A stretch of 64,000 bases of DNA from Marthasterias glacialis (lineage: Eukaryota; Echinodermata; Asteroidea; Forcipulatida; Asteriidae): the NCBI GenBank assembly GCA_911728455.2, contig OU452223.1:6966174-7030173 (forward strand), read 5' to 3'. A program made the translations under genes and the position numbers. Shown here piece after piece: positions 47,701 to 58,860 of this stretch (positions within the stretch are counted from its first letter, which is position 1; the number at the start of each line of letters is the position of its first letter). The notes under the pieces are model-generated. The model did not search any database. It had not been told where the DNA came from and saw only the letters and a program-made list of their open reading frames with translations.

Positions 47701-49625
47701 AACCCCTGTACTGTCCAGCCTGGTTTTACTTGACAAGTCCTGCACTTTCCAGCCAGGTTTTACTTGACAAGCCCTGCACTGTCCACCCTGGTTTTACTTG
47801 ACAAGTCCTGCACTGTCCAGCCAGGTTTTACTTTACAACCCCTGTACTGTCCAGCCAGATTTTACTTTACAACCCCTGTACTGTCCAGCCTGGTTTTACT
47901 TGACAAGTCCTGCACTGTCCAGCCAGGTTTTACTTTACAACCCCTGCACTGTCCAGCCTGGTTTTACTTTACAACCCCTGCACTGTCCACCCTGGTTTTA
48001 CTTGACAAGTCCTGCACTGTCCAGCCAGGTTTTACTTTACAACCCCTGCACTGTCCAGCCTGGTTTTACTTTACAAGCCCTGCACTGTCCAGCCAGATTT
48101 TACTTTACAACCCCTGTACTGTCCAGCCAGGTTTTACTTGACAAGTCCTGCACTGTCCAGCCAGGTTTTACTTGACAAGCCCTGCACTGTCCAGCCTGGT
48201 TTTACTTGACAAACCCTGCACTGTCCAGCCAGGCTTTACTTTACAACCCCTGCACTGTCCAGCCAGATTTTACTTTACAACCCCTGTACTGTCCAGTTTG
48301 GTTTTACTTGACAAGTCCTGCACTCTCCAGCCAGGTTTTACTTGACAAGCCCTGCACTGTCCAGCCAGGTTTTACTTGACAAGCCCTGCACTGTCCAGCC
48401 AGGTTTTACTTTACAACCCCTGCACTGTCCAGCCTGGTTTTACTTTAGAAGCCCTGCACTGTCCAGCCAGGTTTTACTTTACAACCCCTGCACTGTCCAG
48501 CCAGGTTTTACTTTAGAAGCCCTGCACTGTCCAGCCAGGTTTTACTTGACAAGTCCTGCACTCTCCAGCCAGGTTTTACTTGACAAGCCCTGCACTGTCC
48601 AGCCTGGTTTTACTTTACAACCCCTGCACTGTCCAGCCTGGTTTTACTTTACAAGTCCTGCACTGTCCAGCCAGGTTTTACTTGACAAGCCCTGCACTGT
48701 CAAGCCTGGTTTTACTTTACAAGTCCAGCACTGTCTAGCCATATTTTACTTTACAAGCCCTGTACTGTCCAGCCAGATTTTACTTTACAACCCCTGCACT
48801 GTCCAGCCAGGTTTTACTTGACAAGTCCAGCACTGTCCAGCCTGGTTTTACTTTATAAGTCCGGCACTGTTCAGCTTGGTTTTACTTTACAACCCCTGTA
48901 CTGTCCAGCCAGGTTTTACTTTACAAGCCCTGCACTGTCCAGCCAGATTTTACTTTACAACCCCTGCACTGTCCAGCCAGGTTTTACTTTAGAAGCCCTG
49001 CACTGTCCAGCCAGGTTTTACTTTAGAAGCCCTGCACTGTCCAGCCAGGTTTTACTTTAGAAGCCCTGCACTGTCCAGCCAGGTTTTACTTGACAAGCCC
49101 TGCACCTCCAGCCTGGTTTTACTTGACAACCCCTGCACTGTCCAGCCAGGTTTTACTTTAGAAGCCCTGCACTGTCCAGCCGGGTTTACCTTAGAAGCCC
49201 TGCACTGTCCAGCCAGGTTTTACTTGACAAGCCCTGCACCTTCAGCCTGGTTTTACTTGACAAGCCCTGCACTGTCCAGCCTGGTTTTACTTGACAACCC
49301 CTGCACTGTCCAGCCAGGTTTTACTTTACAAGCCCTGCACTGTCCAGCCAGGTTTTACTTGACAAGCCCTGCACCTCCAGCCTGGTTTTACTTGACAAGC
49401 CCTGCACTGTCCAGCCTGGTTTTACTTGACAACCCCTGCACTGTCCAGCCATATTTTACTTTACAAGCCCTGCACTGTCCAGCCATATTTTACTTTACAA
49501 CCCCTGCACTGTCCAGCCAGGTTTTACTTGACAAGCCCTGCACCTCCAGCCTGGTTTTACTTGACAAGCCCTGCACTGTCCAGCCTGGTTTTACTTGACA
49601 AACCCTGCACTGTCCAGCCAGATTT
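41793..49625 (+). repeat. 34-bp minisatellite, about 230 copies, 7.8 kb
   Basis: The unit is CTGCACTGTCCAGCCAGG followed by TTTTACTTTACAAGCC, total 34 bp. Variable sites include CCAGCCAGG/CCAGCCTGG, TTTACAAGCC/TTGACAAGTC, CACTGT/CACTCT and CAGGTTTT/CAGATTTT. Length changes are rare (for example near 46453, 47571, 49105, 49245). Because 34 is not a multiple of 3, three units make 34 codons, and all three forward frames encode the same cyclic peptide (CTVQPGFTLQALHCPARFYF and onward). Open frames up to 304 codons result without selection for coding. Variant combinations recur as blocks of several units, implying higher-order duplication. Confidence 0.98.
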
Positions 49626-49629
49626 AACT

Positions 49630-49995
49630 TTAACCAATTGTCACCAGGATTCTTTTTGTTTGTGTGTCCCTTTCCCTTTTCGGAATTGCCAGAATCTTTT
49701 TTCTTTGAGGCTACCACTGGCACAAGGAAACCCTCACTTGACAATGCCAAGATAACAAAGATGCTCTTTATTGGAGTGTCTGTTTTGTTTGTAGACTGAG
49801 AAAATTTCAATCTCTTGCAGTGTGAATTGCAAAACATCAGCAGGTACCTACAGCACAGGAGTGGTTTTAAACACGGAACCATGGCTTGATTGCCGGCCCA
49901 CTCTGACTTACTTCCATTGAGCTGAAATGCAATGAATGAAAAATGGTGGAAGCCCTCTCAATCCTTCGTAATCCCCAAAAGGACAAAGCGCCTCT
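49630..49995 (-). repeat. Dispersed repeat copy (minus) at the minisatellite edge
   Basis: The reverse complement matches 59505-59900: GTCACCAGGATTC, TTGACAATGCCAAGA, GAATTGCAAAACATC, AAACACGGAACCATGG, GGTGGAAGCC..TCTCAATCC. The last minisatellite unit runs straight into it. Confidence 0.82.
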
Positions 49996-51430
49996 CAATG
50001 GCCACAAAATTTATTCAAGACCTTTTTTGTGATTTAAACGAAGCATTAGATGGTGTGTGCGGGGTCTGTGCCTGCTGCGCAATGACAGGCAGAGGAAACA
50101 TTTACGTGTATTCACATCATTCGTTTTCAAATGCCCTGTACTGAGGTGTGAGGTTAAGCACCTCTGTGAGGCTTCAAAGAATTCAGAGACGCACAGACTT
50201 TGTGTCTTCAGCATCAATATGCTATTATACTTGTTTTTACATGACCTTTTTGAGAGTTTTATTGTTCCAGACTGGTACCTTTGAGTGTCTGACAAGTGCT
50301 GTGCTCATAATAATTGTTTTAATTTGTGGATCTTGATCATTTTGATTGACCACAGGATTCCAGCATTGATACATTACAAGAACACATTTTTGGTATTTTG
50401 TGAGGCAAGATTTGATGGGTTGGAAGACTGGGGTAACATGATGCTGAGCATGCGGCGTGGAAGGCAAAAAGGAAGGGAGGTCACATGGGAGAGAATACGA
50501 CTTATTGCTAGTATAAGCGGTTTCAGGTAAGAAAGCTCTAGACTGAGTAAATTGAACCCTTAACAGATTGAAGTTGTAGATTGGAGAGCAAATACCGTGC
50601 TTTGACTATAAACCCTCAAAATCTTATATTTGTGCTACAGTAGAGAATGTATCAACCTCTGCTAGTACCTATTTTTACCCAGATTGGCTCTTTTTGCTAG
50701 ATTTTTAAAAGTAAACTGATTTTTTCAGTGCTTTTCTCAGGCCTCGACCTTCAGGAAAAAAAGGGCAGGCCACTTTGGCCTTGGCCTCATCAAAATTCCA
50801 CGGGGCACCAATGCCAACTCAAGGGGGCACCAAGGCCAATCATTTCAAACCTTTAGTTTATCTTTATTTCCAACTAGTGAGTACACCCCTATTTTCTTGG
50901 TCACGTGTCAATCAAGAGTCTTGTACACCATGTCCCTTTAATGTCAATCTATTTCAAATAAACTTTAAAATGTTGAGTCCCTTTAAAATGCCTCTAACGT
51001 TTGCTTAAAATAAAGTGTTGTATCCCTTTAAAATTCTGGATTTAAAAAATACACAACAAATATAATGTATTCCTTTTTCAAATATAATGATAAATACTTA
51101 AAATGTGTGAAGCCTTTGATTTATTGGCGAGCTGCGAAGCAGAGCGAGCCTATGTAATGACGATTTCTGTCTGTCGGGCCGTCGGGCCGTCAGGCGGGCC
51201 GGCCATCTGGCCGTCCGCATTCAGTGGAAATGTTAAAGTTTATGCCTCATGTTGTTAGATAGTTCTTTTTTGTGATGTCAGTGTTTTTTGACTCAATTTC
51301 AGTTCATTTGTCTTACATGGTCATAATGTGGTTGGATCCTCCATGGGGAAATAGGAATGGTTTTTCTGTTGTTTTAAAATGTTAAAGTTTTCAGGGAACA
51401 GTACTAACCTCTAGAAATTAAACAGCTAGA
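49996..51430. other. Intronic non-coding interval
   Basis: No gene supported. Overlapping short frames on both strands at 50010-50530 have no recognisable content. At 51150-51225 there is a short GGGCCGTC-type GC-rich repeat. Confidence 0.45.
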
Positions 51431-51439
51431 GAATAATGT

Positions 51440-52510
51440 TATTGTTTTTGAAACTTGAATCAAATATTGCTACTGAAATGAAGATCATATGGAAACATAA
51501 AACTCATGAGTATGTCACAGGTTCCAGTTGAATGATCTAAAACAATGCAAACCTTGAACAGCCATAATTCCTTATTGTAGTGATGTTCTGACTTGAAACT
51601 TGAATCATATGATGTTACTGACATGGAGAATCATATGAAAAGATAAAACTCAAAAGTATGTCACCAGTTCCAGTGGAATGATCTAAAACAATAAAAACCT
51701 TGAACGGCCATAACTTCCTAAAGCAATGATGTACTGACTTGAAACTTGATCAAATGTTGCTACTGACATAAAGATGGAAATGCAAGGATAAAACTATTCA
51801 TTGTGTCACTGGTTCCAGTTGAATGATCTAAAACAATGAAAACCTTGAACAGCCATAACTCCTTTATTGCAGTGATGTACTGACTTGAAACTTGAATCAA
51901 ATGTTGCTACTCACATGAAGATTGATATGCAAGGATAAAACTCTTCAGTGTGTCACGGGTTCCAGTTGAATGATCTAAAACAATGTAAACCTTGAACGGC
52001 CATAACTCCTTATTGCAATGATGTACTGACTTGAAACTTGAATCAAATGTTGCTACTCACATGAAGATTGATATGCAAGGATAAAACTCTTCAGTGTGTC
52101 ACTGGTTCCAGTTGAATGAGCTAAAACAATGTAAACCTTGAACGGCCATAACTCCTTATTGCAATGATGTACTGACTTGAAACTTGAATCAAATGTTGCT
52201 ACTCACATGAAGATTGATATGCAAGGATAAAACTCTCCAGTGTGTCACTGGTTCCAGTTGAATGAGCTAAAACAATGTAAACCTTGAACGGCCATAACTC
52301 CTTATTGCAGTGATGTACTTGACTTGAAACTTGAATCAAATGTTGCTACTCACATGAAGATTGATATGCAAGGATAAAACTCTCCAGTGTGTCACTGGTT
52401 CCAGTTGAATGATCTAAAACAATGAAAACCTTGAACAGCCATAAATGCAATGATGTACTGACTTAAATTGTGAATCAAATGTCGCTACAGACATGAACAT
52501 TCGATACAGT
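51440..52510 (+). repeat. 146-bp tandem array, about seven copies
   Basis: TGACTTGAAACTTGAATC begins at 51589, 51735, 51881, 52027, 52173, 52320 and (diverged) 52459; a poorer copy precedes at about 51446. Units share GTTGCTACTCACATGAAG, GTGTGTCACTGGTTCCAGTT and CCTTGAACGGCCATAACTCC. The spacing is unusually regular at 146-147 bp. Confidence 0.93.
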
Positions 52511-53364
52511 CTAATTTCCCCCAATATTTGTTCACCATGCAATCATACTTGAGATTTATTGCCAATTTTTTTTTATAAATGTTTACTCACTTGTCTGGAT
52601 ACAACCCCACTTCCCCAAATTGATTTTAATTATACAGATCCTTAAATCTTGTTTCCCCCTCCTGATCCTACCCCCAGTGAGAAAAACAACAATGTAAAAA
52701 CATACGACCAGTTATCAGATACATTTGGTCGTCCATGCCAACCAGTGCGCTTTGTTTATCAACAAAAGAAAGGTCCATTTCCCTTTCGCCCGACCCGACG
52801 TCTTAATTCTTGAACTCTTTGGTGTGCTTTTGACCTCTCATCACCTATGACCCGCGGGTATAATATGGAAAGCTTTTTTATAAGACTTGAGAATGACTCT
52901 TTGTCGACTGGCGGGATGACTCATGTGATAGGAAAGAACCAAAGTGCGCCTAAAAAAATGATTGAAATACAGTTATAACAGCGTGTTCAGTGATGGTGAT
53001 ATATCACTCCTTCAAAAAGATGGATATACTGAGATGATTGTTATAAAATCATACTGCCCAAAAGAGGGACAACCTTGTCCACTTTTTTTTACGGATACTA
53101 CATGAACTTTGTTTCTTAGAAATCATAAAAGGAGAAAAATATAAAATGCACATAATTGTATAGTTTCTTCATCCTGGCCATTTTTACATTCACATGGCAT
53201 TCTAATGTCCACCTCTCAAAAGTCTACATTGTTTTTGAACCCCCTAGGTCAAATGTCGAGGTCATATGGCTCAAACAAAAGAAATGTGGTCAGAGCGAAA
53301 ACTTGAGAAGGACTTGGCATATCAACTCCTTCTCTTTGCAATAAGTGCACTGGGTTCTTTTACA
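52511..53364. other. Intronic non-coding interval
   Basis: No gene or element recognised. Confidence 0.5.
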
Positions 53365-53534
53365 TGCATTACAAAACACACAAAACCTACGGCTTTATGT
53401 CCCATCTGACACATTAATACTGGTCAAGCATCTTTCTTAAAGACACAAGTGTCACATCTAGGACTCGAACCCACACTGTGCTGATCAGAAACACCAGAGC
53501 TCAGGTGTTCTTATCCGCTCGGCCTTGACACGAC
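53365..53534 (-). mobile_element. tRNA-derived SINE (minus), same family as 18673-18875
   Basis: On the minus strand, A-box GGCCGAGCGG (53515-53524) and a perfect B-box GGTTCGAGTCC (53461-53471) are followed by the family body with GTAGGTTTTGTGTGTTTTGT and AATGCAT. Head better preserved than in the other copy. Confidence 0.8.
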
Positions 53535-53981
53535 ACGCCACTATTTTTACTATCAAAGGGAAATTTAGGTTTTAAATTAGTCTTGCTACATTGCCTTTTG
53601 AACTTCGTATACATAGTATGTCAACAGTGAGTTTCAACTGAACTCGATGGTGCAACGGACTTTGTTTAAATGGTAAAGTCTAGTCATATGCACGGACTGG
53701 CTTATGGGGCATTAGTGTTTACCAAGCACAACTTTTCTTGTTCATATTATTTGAGTCTATTGTGTACCTCATAATGTTCCTTATTAATCACTTTTTTCAT
53801 ATTTAGGTTGAGGAAGTCACTTTTTTTGTTTTTCATGGTAATCTTTTTTTTTCCATTACAAAATTATTTTTAAATAACTTTCGTTTATTCCTAGTTCATC
53901 TTTGAAAGAAATAATGCAATTGCAGCAAATAAAAACCCTCCAAAGTTTAAACTATTATTTAAAACTTCTTGGTATTTTTAG

Positions 53982-54120
53982 GACAATGAATCCGAGTCCT
54001 GTTGTGGATAGACAAAGTGGTGCTATTGTGTTGGTATTTTCAGCTTTTCCAACACACATGAACTTTCGAGACATGCTGATGTATCCTGGTCATCCATTGT
54101 CACGAGTTTATGTTATGAAG
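53982..54120 (+). CDS. Host gene, fourth coding exon
   Basis: 139 bases between acceptor GGTATTTTTAG (53981) and donor ATGAAG/GTAAGAAT (54121). Entered in phase 2, the split codon becomes Arg, then TMNPSPVVDRQSGAIVLVFS, a hydrophobic beta-strand-like run, FPTHMNFRDMLMYPGHPLSR and YVMK, ending in phase 0. SGAIVLVFSAF looks like a buried core strand of a soluble domain, so the catalytic or binding domain probably starts here. I do not recognise it. The next exon must start in phase 0; a 27-base candidate lies at 60042-60068 (CTTCCAG acceptor, CAG/GTAAGC donor), only weakly supported. Confidence 0.68.
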
Positions 54121-54224
54121 GTAAGAATTTAAGTTTAAAGTTATTACCATGTACCCCGATAATACACCAAAACATAATTTGTATGCCCTGGCAGCGAAGC
54201 CGAAGGTGCATGTAGTGTTTGCCT

Positions 54225-54395
54225 TGTCCCCGCCGTTTGTGTGTGAACTTGTCAATGCTGCAAACCGTGTGAATACACACTCGCACATCGGAGACTTTCA
54301 TCAGAGCGAGGACGTCCTCGCTTGGAAAATTTGTGATAAATGGAGCATTGTAGGCAGTTTGGACGCCAATTAAATATCTAAGGTTTTGGAAGCAA
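54225..54395 (+). repeat. Diverged direct repeat left of the Crypton-like gene
   Basis: GTCAATGCTGCAAAC, GTGAATACACAC, AAATGGAGCATTGTAGGCA and AATATCTAAG match in order and orientation the segment at about 58710-58858 right of the gene. Clearly related but not close. Confidence 0.6.
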
Positions 54396-54707
54396 TCCTC
54401 GGTTTACGTATTTGATGAGCGAAGTATGTGTGATTTAACACCTCTATGCCGGCGTTTAGCACCCCTAGGTGATTACAGCGCCTTCTGTTGCTATTAAAAG
54501 TTTCCTTCTTGTGCAGAAGGGTAGATGAAGCGGCCATTTCTAAATCTAGAGGAGAGTCATTATGCATGACGTTTAGTTTATTCGGTTTGAGTTGGGTAGC
54601 GTGGTCCGGTCAATCCAGTGGGTTGTTGCAAGACAGCTGTCATGGTGACGCGTCATAAACATTGAGTGTATTGCATCCATCTGAGGAGCGTCCCCCTCAT
54701 TCGACTC

Positions 54708-57700
54708 ATGGCAGCTCTCCAGACTACACATGATATGGTGAGTAACATAGTTTTTGTATATTGCATAGTTACAGTACTATTAATATAGAAGTATAAATAG
54801 ACTACACTAGCCTACCAATACCTAGGTCAATACAGTCGTTTGACATTTGATCTAGTTTCGGACACACTGACTGTGTCCAGTACTAGCAAAGGAAAAGTTT
54901 CCATACCTGCCTGCCGCTAACTAAGGTATTTGTTTACATTTGTTGGAATGGATGTTGGGCTTTATTTCCCTTTTTAATATTCCTCTTGAGGAATTGGTTG
55001 GAAACATAACCATTAGGCTAATTATTGACCTCAACAAAGAAAATTCAAGCTTTCTACCTAAGTGATTTTTTGTGGTAATGGATGTTGGGCTTTATTTCCC
55101 TTTTTTAATATTCCTCTTGAGGAATTGGTCGGAAATATTATTACTATTACTATTAGACTAAATGTTTACCTTAAAAAAGAAAATTCAAGCAGGCATTTCA
55201 TCGCACACGAACTAAAATGGCGTTTTAGGGAGTATTGTTTTCGAGCCCAACGCAGACGTGAAAATGGCTTTATTGTTGATGATTTCGACACTTCCTGACT
55301 AAATTAAGGGAGATAAAGGTGCAGCTGGATAGGGTCGACATTTTAGACAAAGCAGATAATAACATATATGTTACATTTGAATGTCCCATTTATAGTATCA
55401 AGAAGGAGACAGCGTGATGGCACTGTGGCCTCCGGACTTGTCATGGTATCCAGCCGTAATAACCTCCATAAACAAAGGTATTAAAAGTTAAACAACTTTT
55501 GTATTGTCACCACACGAAATGACAGTTCCACACCTTTAGTGTGATCCCCATACTCTGTTTGTTACTGTGTTTGTTACACTGATGATGGCATGACACGCTG
55601 CTTATTTGAGCACCAGGTGAGTAAATGATTACGTATTCATTCCATCGGGCAAACAAATGTCCTCTGTAAATGTAAAAGATTGCCAAACCACTCGCCCTTT
55701 ATGGCAGACAACTCGTTTTAATTTGAAAGCTGCATAATAACCACTCCGCACCCCCCCCCCCAACATGGGATATATTGTTTGAAGGATGGTTTAAGTTCTG
55801 ACTACCTGGGGTTCAAGTGTTCTTTGCCTAGCAACTTAAGGACACGCTGATCCACTCAACCCTAAGACATAATTATATTTAATTGATGTGATAATCCAAA
55901 TAATATCGCAGTGGTGTTAATTATGTCATTTATATTTTCCTTGCTAGCTGGCCCATCGAACATCAGATGAACAGGTCATCATTTCTGATCCTTCAAGGTT
56001 TGACAACCCCCACACCAGTTCCAGGGATGACGATGACCCACAAGCTATTTCCGAAACCAATAAAGCTGTAGGATCCGACATAAATGATTCTAGTGAGAAC
56101 TGTGCCGTAACAGTCATGCAGACCGATAATGTAGGTGGACAAAGGAAATGGGACAAGAAGCACTTTTGCTTTTACTGTGATGAACCTCAGGCCAAGTTAC
56201 CCCATCATCTCCAGGCGTGTCATAAGGAGGAAAGGGAAGTTGCAGAGATAGCATCAGAGACCGACCTTAGTGCCCGCAAGAAACTTCTGTTATACATCCG
56301 CAATATCGGTAATCACAGACACAATAGCCAAGTCCTTATTGTAGGTTACAGACCCAATCATGAGGCAGCTCCACACGCATATGGACCGTGCATACATTGT
56401 TATGGCTATTACGTGCGTCTTGACCTTCGTGTCATCAGTGCCCGCTTAAGCCTGCGCTCCCTGCACAGACTGTTGGTAGCAGTAGGATAGGTCACGTTAG
56501 GGGGCGTGTAGCTAACAAGAGTGATTTGTTATAACCTCCTCCTGGTGTATCTTTCCAGTTGAACAAGGTTCTTAGTCTGATGAAGAGAGACGATGTTGCT
56601 CTGGTAGTCAAGAATGATTCTTTGATTCTCGAAGTCGCCAAACGTGAATACCTTAAGCTTGGCCACGATGCTACACAACATGGCTACATTCGAAACAAAC
56701 TAAGAGAACTGGGTCGTCTTGTCATACAACTGAGAAAGAACACCCACCAACCAAATGCATCACTTGAAGTATTCGTGCATCCCCACCATCTGAATGATAT
56801 CGTCAAGGCTGTTCATGATGTTGTCGGCTTCAGTGAAGGAAAGCAGATGTATGACGTCCCACTAGCACTAAAGATTGGACATCCCATCAAGAAATGTGCA
56901 CTCATACTGAAAGAAAATGCTATAGAGTGTTGTCTGAAGCACAAAGCGGAACAGGCCAAACAGTTTCTGCAGTTGTGTGAAATCAAGTGGCAAGAACATG
57001 TGTCAACCCACGCACACAGAACACTGTACCAAGGAAAGGGCAACAAACCTGCTGTTCTCCCGACAAATGCAGATGTGGTGAAAATGTCATCGTTCCTCCA
57101 TGAAACTGGCAAGAGGGAAGTGCAGCTCCTTCACTGTGCTCGGGGCCATCAAATCACACCAGCTTGGAAGAAATTGAATGAAGTCACACTGTGCCATCTC
57201 ATTATGTTCAACCGCAGACGACAGGGGGAAGTATCTAAAATGAAACCAGAAGATTTCCACAAACACAGTGCAGCCATGGTCAATGGGGATTGCTTGATGA
57301 CTCATCTTGAACGGCACCTCTGTAAAATGTTCAAAGTCGTTGAAGTAGTTGGTAAGAGGGGCAGAACTGTTCCTGTGCTTCTCGGTACTGATGCAATGGT
57401 GTGGTTGAATGCTCCGGTCGCAAATAGAAATGCAGCTGGAGTGGCACAAGACAACACATTCTTATTCGCATGAAGTTGTTACGGAGGCACAGGTCATATA
57501 CGAGGAAGCGACTGTCTACGAGCATATGCAAATGAGGCAGGCCTTGACAATGCTGATAGCATACGATCTACAAAGCTCCGTAAACATGTAGCGACTGTTT
57601 CACAAATTCTTGCCTTGAAGGAGCATCAGCTTGAAACACTTGCAGACTTTATGGGTCATGATTTGTGGGTCCATCGTGAGTACTACCAGTTGCCAGACAC

Positions 57701-58690
57701 TGCCCAGAGGGTTACCAAACTGTCTCGAGCTTGGAGAGAGGCAACTTGGTTTCGCAACATGGCAAATCTTTGGAGGAGTTGCATGTTACTGGAGGTAAAT
57801 AAACCCGTTTTTAAGTTGTCTTTCCAAATTACTACAAAATGTGGTTTTGGCTCCCGACCCCGACCCCGACCCCTCCAAGAAAATTCTTTTACTTCGTTTA
57901 CTTTGCCTGGTGTCGTCATGACCACCGTCCATGAAAGATATTTCATACACTGTACACCCCTGCCGCCCCCCCACCCCCACCCCATGGATTGGCCGCCATT
58001 TTTATTTGTGTGTGGAAAAGCAATCATAGCTAAATGTAGAAATTGCTCTTTGTTTTATTGCAGAAGGCTTCTCCAGCAACAAGGACAGCAGCGACGAGGA
58101 CCCGTCTTACCCGTCTATGGAGGACAGTGTTAATGCCAGTAAGTTTGTCATAGTTTTGTGCCTTTAGAACTGCCTTATTCTCTTGCATATGTTGGTCCTA
58201 TTCCCTGTTTACACCCATAGACAATAATGTGATAAGGTGCCAGATTGCATTTGTTTTCCAGCCCATCTCGGTTAGTCGTTTTAAACGGTAGGATGAAACA
58301 AGATGACTGTACCATGAAAAACATAAATTGGGCTTTCTTTTGTCAGACATTTTATACAGGTGTATCTTTACCCACTGTGCAATTTGTTATTTATTTTGTG
58401 CTAAATTGCTGATTGATTTACTCAGGGAGTACATCTCACATCGGTGAAATGTTAAATTTGTTGTTCTGAATAGGCCCTGTTTGATTATGTATCTTAATTA
58501 TCCTCTTCTTTCCTGTGTACTGGAGGAAGGCCACCAACTCCAAAAGCTGCAACTCCAAAAGCTTGACAAATCAAGCGTCGCCCTTGGATTGCCGAGGAGA
58601 AGAAAGACGTATTGGAGGGCTTGCAGAAATTCTTTTTGCTGAAGAAACTTCACAATGATAAAGGAATGTCCACACAGTGTATGTCACAAA
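54708..58690 (+). pseudogene. Crypton-like tyrosine recombinase gene, multi-exon
   Basis: Tyrosine recombinase of the transposon type that cuts and rejoins DNA through a Tyr-DNA intermediate. Proposed exons: 54708-54737 (MAALQTTHDM, donor GTGAGT); 55396-55477 (YQEGDSVMALWPPDLSWYPA, Tudor-like); from 55967 an acidic linker and a C-x2-C/H zinc finger (about 56161-56222), then CIHCYGYY (about 56394-56417). A frameshift near 56428 precedes the recombinase from 56559. Catalytic boxes: Arg in MFNRRRQGEVSK (57206-57241), Arg in TKLRKH (about 57569-57586), His in GHD (57654-57662), Tyr in REYYQL (57681-57686). A donor at 57795 (GAG/GTAAAT) is followed by an acidic exon (58064 onward) and a SANT-like KRRPWIAEEKKDVLEGL (58568 onward). 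Damage: TGA 57471-57473 (likely from CGA) and the frameshift. The recombinase core is firm; exons 1-2 are inferred from splice phase. Confidence 0.72.
54945..55190 (+). repeat. About 115-bp direct duplication in the first Crypton-gene intron
   Basis: ATGGATGTTGGGCTTTATTT..CCTCTTGAGGAATTGG..AAAATTCAAGC occurs at 54945-55050 and 55074-55190, with several differences. Confidence 0.88.
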
Positions 58691-58694
58691 GGAC

Positions 58695-58860
58695 TGTGTG
58701 TGTAGGCAGACGTGTCAATACTGCAAACTGAGCTTTTGTGTGTGAATACACACACATTGCGGACTGTTAGCAATCCGAGGATATTGGATCAATTTGAAAT
58801 GTGAAAAATGGAGCCTTTGTAGGCATTTGTGATGGCCAGTGAAATATCTAAGCATTTGGA
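58695..58860 (+). repeat. Diverged direct repeat right of the Crypton-like gene
   Basis: Partner of 54225-54395: GTCAATACTGCAAAC, GTGAATACACAC, AAATGGAGCCTTTGTAGGCA, AATATCTAAG. Confidence 0.6.

Noticed and set aside
41793..49625. CRISPR-like array or a repetitive-protein gene
   Set aside because: Units are contiguous without unique spacers, so not CRISPR. Open frames follow arithmetically from a stop-free 34-bp consensus in three frames, with no start, splice or promoter context.
53461..53524. Genuine tRNA gene on the minus strand
   Set aside because: A and B boxes are present, but the acceptor stem does not close and a SINE body follows, shared with 18673-18875.
54149..54373. Open frame of 74 codons after the fourth host exon
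   Set aside because: It lies in the intron after a strong donor and overlaps the direct repeat shared with 58695-58860.
57683..58027. 114-codon minus-strand frame opposite the recombinase
   Set aside because: Shadow of the Crypton-like coding sequence and the intron that follows.
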